Origin: Mytilus edulis
Taxonomy: Eukaryota; Mollusca; Bivalvia; Mytilida; Mytilidae
Assembly: GCF_963676685.1 (NCBI RefSeq)
Contig: NC_092350.1
Coordinates: forward strand, 3,895,486-3,959,485
Direction of reading: 5' to 3'
DNA length: 64,000 bases
Below are positions 60,301 to 64,000 of this stretch, in pieces (positions within the stretch are counted from its first letter, which is position 1; every line of letters begins with the position of its first letter). Below the pieces are notes generated by a model that was not told the DNA's origin, made no database searches, and saw only the letters and a program-made list of their open reading frames with translations. A program made the position numbers and the translations under genes.

Positions 60301-60394
60301 CAGTACAACTAAACTTACTAGATGCCTTTGCAAATTCATCATAATTTGTGTATGAGCTTCCGTCACCTTCCCATTTTCCAATAAATTGTGCCAT
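51302..60394 (-). CDS. Fatty-acid-binding protein gene B (four exons, complete)
   Basis: Exons on the minus strand: 60394-60319 (76 nt), 58973-58798 (176), 53360-53247 (114), 51358-51302 (57, TAA), intron phases 1-0-0, protein 140 residues, the normal FABP size and gene structure. Exon 1 is MAQFIGKWEGDGSSYTNYDE and on. Exon 2 has VEEFRNAKFEVDFKKDGDMW and SGEEVTETDMFGKGVK, matching the GEEFxETTxD region of FABPs. Exon 3 has DSDTKMTEVESGEATGW and LTITRVV (conserved Arg). Exon 4 is TIKLEDGTSMTMTLIKVS. FABPs are cytosolic carriers of fatty acids and similar ligands. The usual C-terminal Arg-x-Tyr is replaced by residues of MTLI. No signal peptide. Upstream TTATAAG at about 60446-60452 (minus) could be a TATA box. 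Introns 2 and 3 are stuffed with repeats. Confidence 0.9.
51950..53140. repeat. 52-bp minisatellite with 364-bp higher-order period
   Basis: About 23 units of 52 bp, each with CTCCAAACAACGGTACCGAA and CAGTGTTAGAAACAAATTAGG, lying in intron 3 of FABP gene B. Variant units recur in fixed order. The CATCGGTACC variant sits at 52114, 52478 and 52842, exactly 364 bp (7 units) apart, each followed by a CGGCACC unit and then GTGGTAG units with an AAAAAATA spacer. So blocks of seven units were amplified as a whole. Most units contain a KpnI-type GGTACC. Confidence 0.95.
53463..53560 (+). repeat. Interspersed repeat R3 fragment in FABP B intron 2
   Basis: GACCGTACGGTGACCTATAG and GATAGTTGTCTCATTGGTAA. 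The 61-codon frame at 53483 is repeat sequence. Confidence 0.65.
53943..54250. repeat. Palindromic GACCAGACCTG tandem array
   Basis: Units of about 31 bp alternate CCAGACCTGTGGACAAGTCTG and CCAGACCTGAGGACAGGTCTG, about nine in all. CAGACCTG and CAGGTCTG are inverted, so each unit can form a hairpin. A 109-codon minus frame through it only translates the repeat (QTCPQVWS). Confidence 0.88.
54921..54972. mobile_element. Tiny palindromic insertion with 7-bp direct repeats
   Basis: CAGAGACATATAATA (54928-54942) is perfectly inverted as TATTATATGTCTCTG (54951-54965) around CAATTATA. ATAGTAC flanks it on both sides (54921-54927, 54966-54972). This looks like a 38-bp MITE remnant with target duplication; the CAGAG terminus is hAT-like. 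Confidence 0.6.
55230..57990. repeat. ~270-bp satellite array in the TIR element
   Basis: About ten to eleven direct units of ~267-275 bp (unit starts near 55240, 55512, 55780, 56043, 56318, 56586, 56853, 57119, 57386, a truncated one near 57600, and 57826). Each has TATATAGATTTACAAATTAAAG, ATGGTCAGTTTTGGT, GGAGGTATCAAAACTACTGA and TGTCCATTGTCATGATTGTA. Frames of 60-70 codons recurring in units (for example 57147, 57588) are part of the repeat, not genes. One unit is truncated by an internal deletion near 57595. Confidence 0.92.
58330..58760. repeat. AAGTTAACTT / GGACTGGTT subterminal repeats
   Basis: Irregular repeats of AGTTAACTTATGTTAACTTT and GACAGGACTGGTTCC next to the right TIR. The same palindromic AAGTTAACTT motifs are near the left TIR (53872-53950), so both ends of the element share subterminal motif content. 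Confidence 0.75.
58981..60058. other. FABP B intron 1, nothing further recognised
   Basis: AT-rich intron sequence. About 59750-59920 is especially A/T-rich, with TATTGTATTGTATT; no gene or array. Confidence 0.4.
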
Positions 60395-60558
60395 TTTGAT
60401 GTCAATTAATAACTGAAATCCCTGAGATATACTTCCAGAGCGAATCTTATAACTGTATTTAAAACTTAAAGTAGCTTAACTGTTTAAACAAAGTTTTAAA
60501 CCTAAAATGAGTGACCTACATCTTGACCTGTTAAATAACTATATAGACGATCGTAAAT

Positions 60559-60784
60559 GAGGGCCCTCATGGGGTTTTTGATTATGTGATTACTTGGCCG
60601 TTTTTTTAATGATTATTTGATTATTAAGCCAAATATTTCATGATTATTTGATTACCTAGGACTGTATTTTTAGTTTATGATTATTTGATTACTAAAGATA
60701 AGCAAATATTTAATGATTATGTGATTATATTGGCAAAAAAATGGTGATTATGTGATTACTAGGACCCCCCCCCCATGAGGGGCC
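60559..60784. mobile_element. hAT-like MITE upstream of FABP gene B
   Basis: Perfect 8-bp direct repeat TCGTAAAT at 60551-60558 and 60785-60792. Inverted ends: GGGCCCTCATGGGG at the left, CCCCATGAGGGGCC at the right (one mismatch). Interior has six copies of TGATTATNTGATTA. 226 bp, non-coding, lying about 165 bp upstream of the FABP start codon, so inside the likely promoter region. Confidence 0.85.
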
Positions 60785-60792
60785 TCGTAAAT

Positions 60793-61659
60793 CATAATGC
60801 TTTACCTTTGTTATAGAGTTGACCTTCTATTTAAATTAAGTTGAAATGCACAATTGACATATTTATAGACGCATAAAATTGGTATTGAACCTTTTCAATC
60901 GTAAAAATTTTAAACAATTTATTTTATTTTCATTATTTACGTTTTGTCAAATTCTTGATTTATGCTGAAACCTTTATGTTCACAGTTTAATTTTATTCCA
61001 TATATATACTGTTATTTAAACTTTCAAAACTTTCAAGTCTGGACAACAACAAGATCACATAAGTCGAAAAAGGACACGGCAAATCATACCAAACAATTGT
61101 TAAGATCTATAAAATCGACAATCATTCTACCACCAATAAAACAGTGGTAGATTAGAATACCACGAATATTTGAAGGATGCAAACGAAATGAAATACGAGT
61201 AGAGCTACATGTACATGTATATGACCAAAAAGGACATACATAATAGTAACTTAGGTAAATGTGCCTGAGGTAGTTGGAACCTACGATGCTTAATAATTCT
61301 ATAAACTGACAATTTACGACAGATATTAAAAAAAAAAAAATCAAACCGAAGCAACCGACAATATGAGTTGAACACGTAACACGTTTCGTGAGAAAACAAA
61401 TTACTAAAACTAATTAAACAAGGCTTATGAAGGTTTATCATAAAATCGTACAGAATTAATGAATTGTTTTTGTTATCTTACAACCTATGTTTAATCCTGA
61501 AACCAGACATATCCGGTTTTTGTCAAAAGTGATTATTTTCTAAAGATTTAAATATTTCGCGGTGACTTTGTTTGGACTTGTTTTTTTGCTTTTTGGCCTT
61601 GAATGTTTGTCCCTAATAACACATATTATAAAATTGGATTACCGAAAATTTATTCAGCA
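60793..61659. other. Spacer between FABP units
   Basis: Includes an R2b fragment at 61190-61400 (GCCTGAGGTAGTTGGAACCT, TAAACTGACAATTT). Otherwise AT-rich without a gene. Confidence 0.45.
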
Positions 61660-64000
61660 TTGTTTTCTGTTCAGTTGTAATTTTTCTATTTAGTGAAAAA
61701 TGTACGTGTTTTCTTCAACAATAAATCGACCACAATCGCTTTGTTTGAAGTATTTAATATACAATCGATGACATGGCATATTATCGACAATTTATTAAGC
61801 ATTGTTTTATTTTGCAGACAGTATCGTACTTATTGACTGTCTGGGTCAATAGTTACTGTACTGTAAATGTTATATATCCTGGTAACGTTAACTATTGATA
61901 GAATGGTGTGGAGTACAGCATTGACTATTCGAAAACAGTAGCCAAGGTTGATTGATAGATTGATTAAATAATTGTGTTTAATTAACGATGTGTCAGCCAA
62001 AAAGAAAGCTAAATCGTAGTGGTCCAATGTCAAAGACATGGTGCTAGACCTCGAAAGAACTACATGTATGTCTCCAACAAGGCAACTATAACGAATGGTC
62101 AAATTTTTAACATATATGTATTAACATTTCTCCTTAAGCAATATTGATTGACTGTCGTGTTTAAACAAACCAGTACAAACATAATTCAATATATCCATTA
62201 TGTTAACGATAGAATAAATATCAAAGAATTTGTTGGTAATGTGTAAAATTATACAAAACATATTTACCAATCCACTTTAGTACATGTAATGATGTGTGAC
62301 ACTTTTTTTAATGACATTGAGTTATCAGATTTTAACGCGAGTAGTAAATCACGTGTTATAAATCTCTGACGTACAAAAATCATGCAACCGTTACATTTCT
62401 TTCTTTACTGTTTTTGTTAAACAAATGACCCTTCATGCTCGTATTTAAACACTTAACTGGTGAAGTCTATAGGTTTTATACAATTTTAGTTTCAGTAATG
62501 CAGTTGTTTTTCTTCTGATGAATAAGACTATCGGTTTCGTGAATCTTTGCTATATAATAAGATATTATATCAAATTAATGTTAACATTCTTCATGGTGGT
62601 TCATGAGTCATTATACATGTAGAGCCTTTATGATGATCAATAAACTAATTTACCATTGAAACGAATTTCATTATGACAGAGTAATGTATAACATTAAAAA
62701 AAAAGTTCCAAAGTTGTGACGGAATATTTCTCCTTGGGTTTGATAAGCACGTGTTTGGAGCGAGACCGATTTCAATGCGCATGATATTTTCATTACTTCA
62801 AAAAAATTATAGTAGGAATATAAATAACCTAGTAACATATTGTTTTGCGTATTTGTTTTTTGTTCTTTTTTTTTTACATATATAGATTATGCCGTTAGTT
62901 TCTCGTTTGAATTATTTTACATTTGTCATTTCATTTCCTTCTATAGATGATTATGCGGTATGGACTTTGCTCTTTGTTGAAAGCCATACGTTGCTACGTT
63001 AATTTCTGTGTCATTTGGTCTCTTCGGGAGAGTTGTCTCATTTGCAATCATACCACACCTTCTTATTTGTATAATTATAGGTATGGTTCCATGAGTATAC
63101 AATGTACATACATGTAGGGTTGGCAGAATAGACTTATTGATGAAGATTATAACCATAGAGATATTGTTCAGTCACTGTGTCTGGCATTTTGGGGGATACA
63201 AATCATTCGTTCATGGATAGTTTAAAGCAATATTAAAATGATTCTTTTCTGTATAATGTATTCTGGTAATGCGTGAATGTCTTGGCTTCCTCTACTGTCA
63301 TGCTCAAGAGTGACTAGGGACTAGAAATATGGTCACCAATGGTCTCACTCTGACCAGCTTGAAAACCCTCGACAAAGTAGGTTATCCGTTAGACTGTGAG
63401 GGATGTATAAGTATGCAGCCACGTGTGGTCAAAATAGGGACGTAAAATCCGATGCCTTGTGTAAAAATAGTGCCAAAATCTTTGAACTTTGCACGTTAAG
63501 AACCCTTGCAACAACTCTCTGAAGGGTTCGTAGGTGGCCTGCTGTAATTCTTAACGTTCCTATTCTGAAAACAACATTTAAAATCCAGAGATGTATCAAT
63601 ACGAAGAAAAGTGAAAAGCTATAATGACAAAAAATACATATCTAATTTTGTTTACATAAATAGAATAGTTTAATTCATAAAACATTGTTATATATAGTAA
63701 CCGTAGATTAATTTGTTAGCCGTTCTTTTATTCTTTCTATCCAACAACAGCTTATTAACGGCGGTCTTATAACATTTCCTGGTCTATCATACTTTAGGAT
63801 ACTTTTATTAATGTCATTGTCATTGATGTACCATCTTCCAGTTTGATTGTCTGGAAAGCAATAATAAACATATTTATTGATTGTGTAAAAAATGATAATT
63901 GTTTGCTTAAAAAAACAATCAAATGAAAACGATGACGAGTTTAGAATTATATATTTCTACGAAAAACCAGTAGGGACATTCTATTGTTACAATTTCTAAT
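61660..64000. repeat. FABP-cluster duplication, unit 2 (runs off the right edge)
   Basis: Second copy of 48400-51500, lacking the element at 49505-50390. Includes an R3 fragment (62870-63065), the TTCCTCTACTGTCATGCTCA block (63290 on) and FABP exon 4. The copy continues to the window edge at 64000. Confidence 0.88.
63794..63850 (-). CDS. Last exon of a further FABP gene (partial)
   Basis: Same as exon 4 of gene B: acceptor CTTTCCAG|ACAATC, then TIKLEDGTSMTMTLIKVS and TAA, with AATAAA at 63727-63732 (minus). I see no difference from gene B within the exon. Exons 1-3 must lie beyond the right edge. It shows that at least one more tandem FABP gene follows. Confidence 0.85.
   Translation of the reverse strand, partial: TIKLEDGTSMTMTLIKVS

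Overview
The window is animal nuclear DNA, AT-rich and gene-poor. It looks like a mytilid mussel (Mytilus or a close relative). The protein families (C1q-domain protein, Toll-like receptor, fatty-acid-binding proteins) fit a bivalve, and many interspersed repeats are families I recognise from Mytilus sequence. Species assignment is inference. Genes are intron-containing, with GT/AG junctions and no operons.

Layout. 1-7.2 kb: repeats, a palindromic foldback element and a dead LINE fragment (minus strand, FADD motif). 7.6-10.9 kb (+): two-exon secreted C1q-domain protein whose coiled-coil exon has one in-frame TAG. 12.2-14.3 kb: low-complexity DNA and a 44-bp tandem array split by an inserted retroelement tail. 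14.3-16.8 kb (+): Toll-like receptor with a broken N-terminal part and an intact LRR-TM-TIR part. 18.8-21.6 kb (+): dead APE-type LINE. 22.3-23.6 kb: dead Tc1/mariner transposon. 25.3 kb (-): isolated, frameshifted fibronectin-III exon resembling LAR-type receptor tyrosine phosphatases. 26.06-26.62 kb: MITE with TTAA target duplication. 31.4 kb to the right edge (-): a cluster of fatty-acid-binding-protein (FABP) genes.

The FABP cluster holds an orphan exon 1 (31.4 kb), a four-exon gene at 34.0-38.2 kb whose exons 1-2 are repeated by a 3,353-bp tandem duplication (to 42.4 kb), a complete four-exon gene at 51.3-60.4 kb, and the last exon of another copy at 63.8 kb. The last copy belongs to a second unit of a tandem duplication with a spacing of about 12.5-13.2 kb. 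Both complete genes keep the exon sizes and intron phases of the FABP family (76/176/114/54-57 nt, phases 1-0-0). By my alignment, neither keeps the C-terminal Arg-x-Tyr ligand motif.

The 51-60 kb gene carries a remarkable repeat load. Intron 3 holds a 52-bp minisatellite with an exact 7-unit (364-bp) higher-order period. Intron 2 is about 90 percent filled by a 4.9-kb element with terminal inverted repeats around a ~270-bp satellite core. A hAT-like MITE with a perfect 8-bp target duplication lies about 165 bp upstream of its start codon.

I found no tRNA, rRNA, CRISPR or bacterial-type features. The C1q, TLR and FABP genes share no visible circuit; the first two belong to innate recognition and the FABPs to intracellular lipid handling. 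The strongest candidates for something undescribed are the intron-2 satellite-cored TIR element, the minisatellite higher-order structure, and the expanding FABP array.
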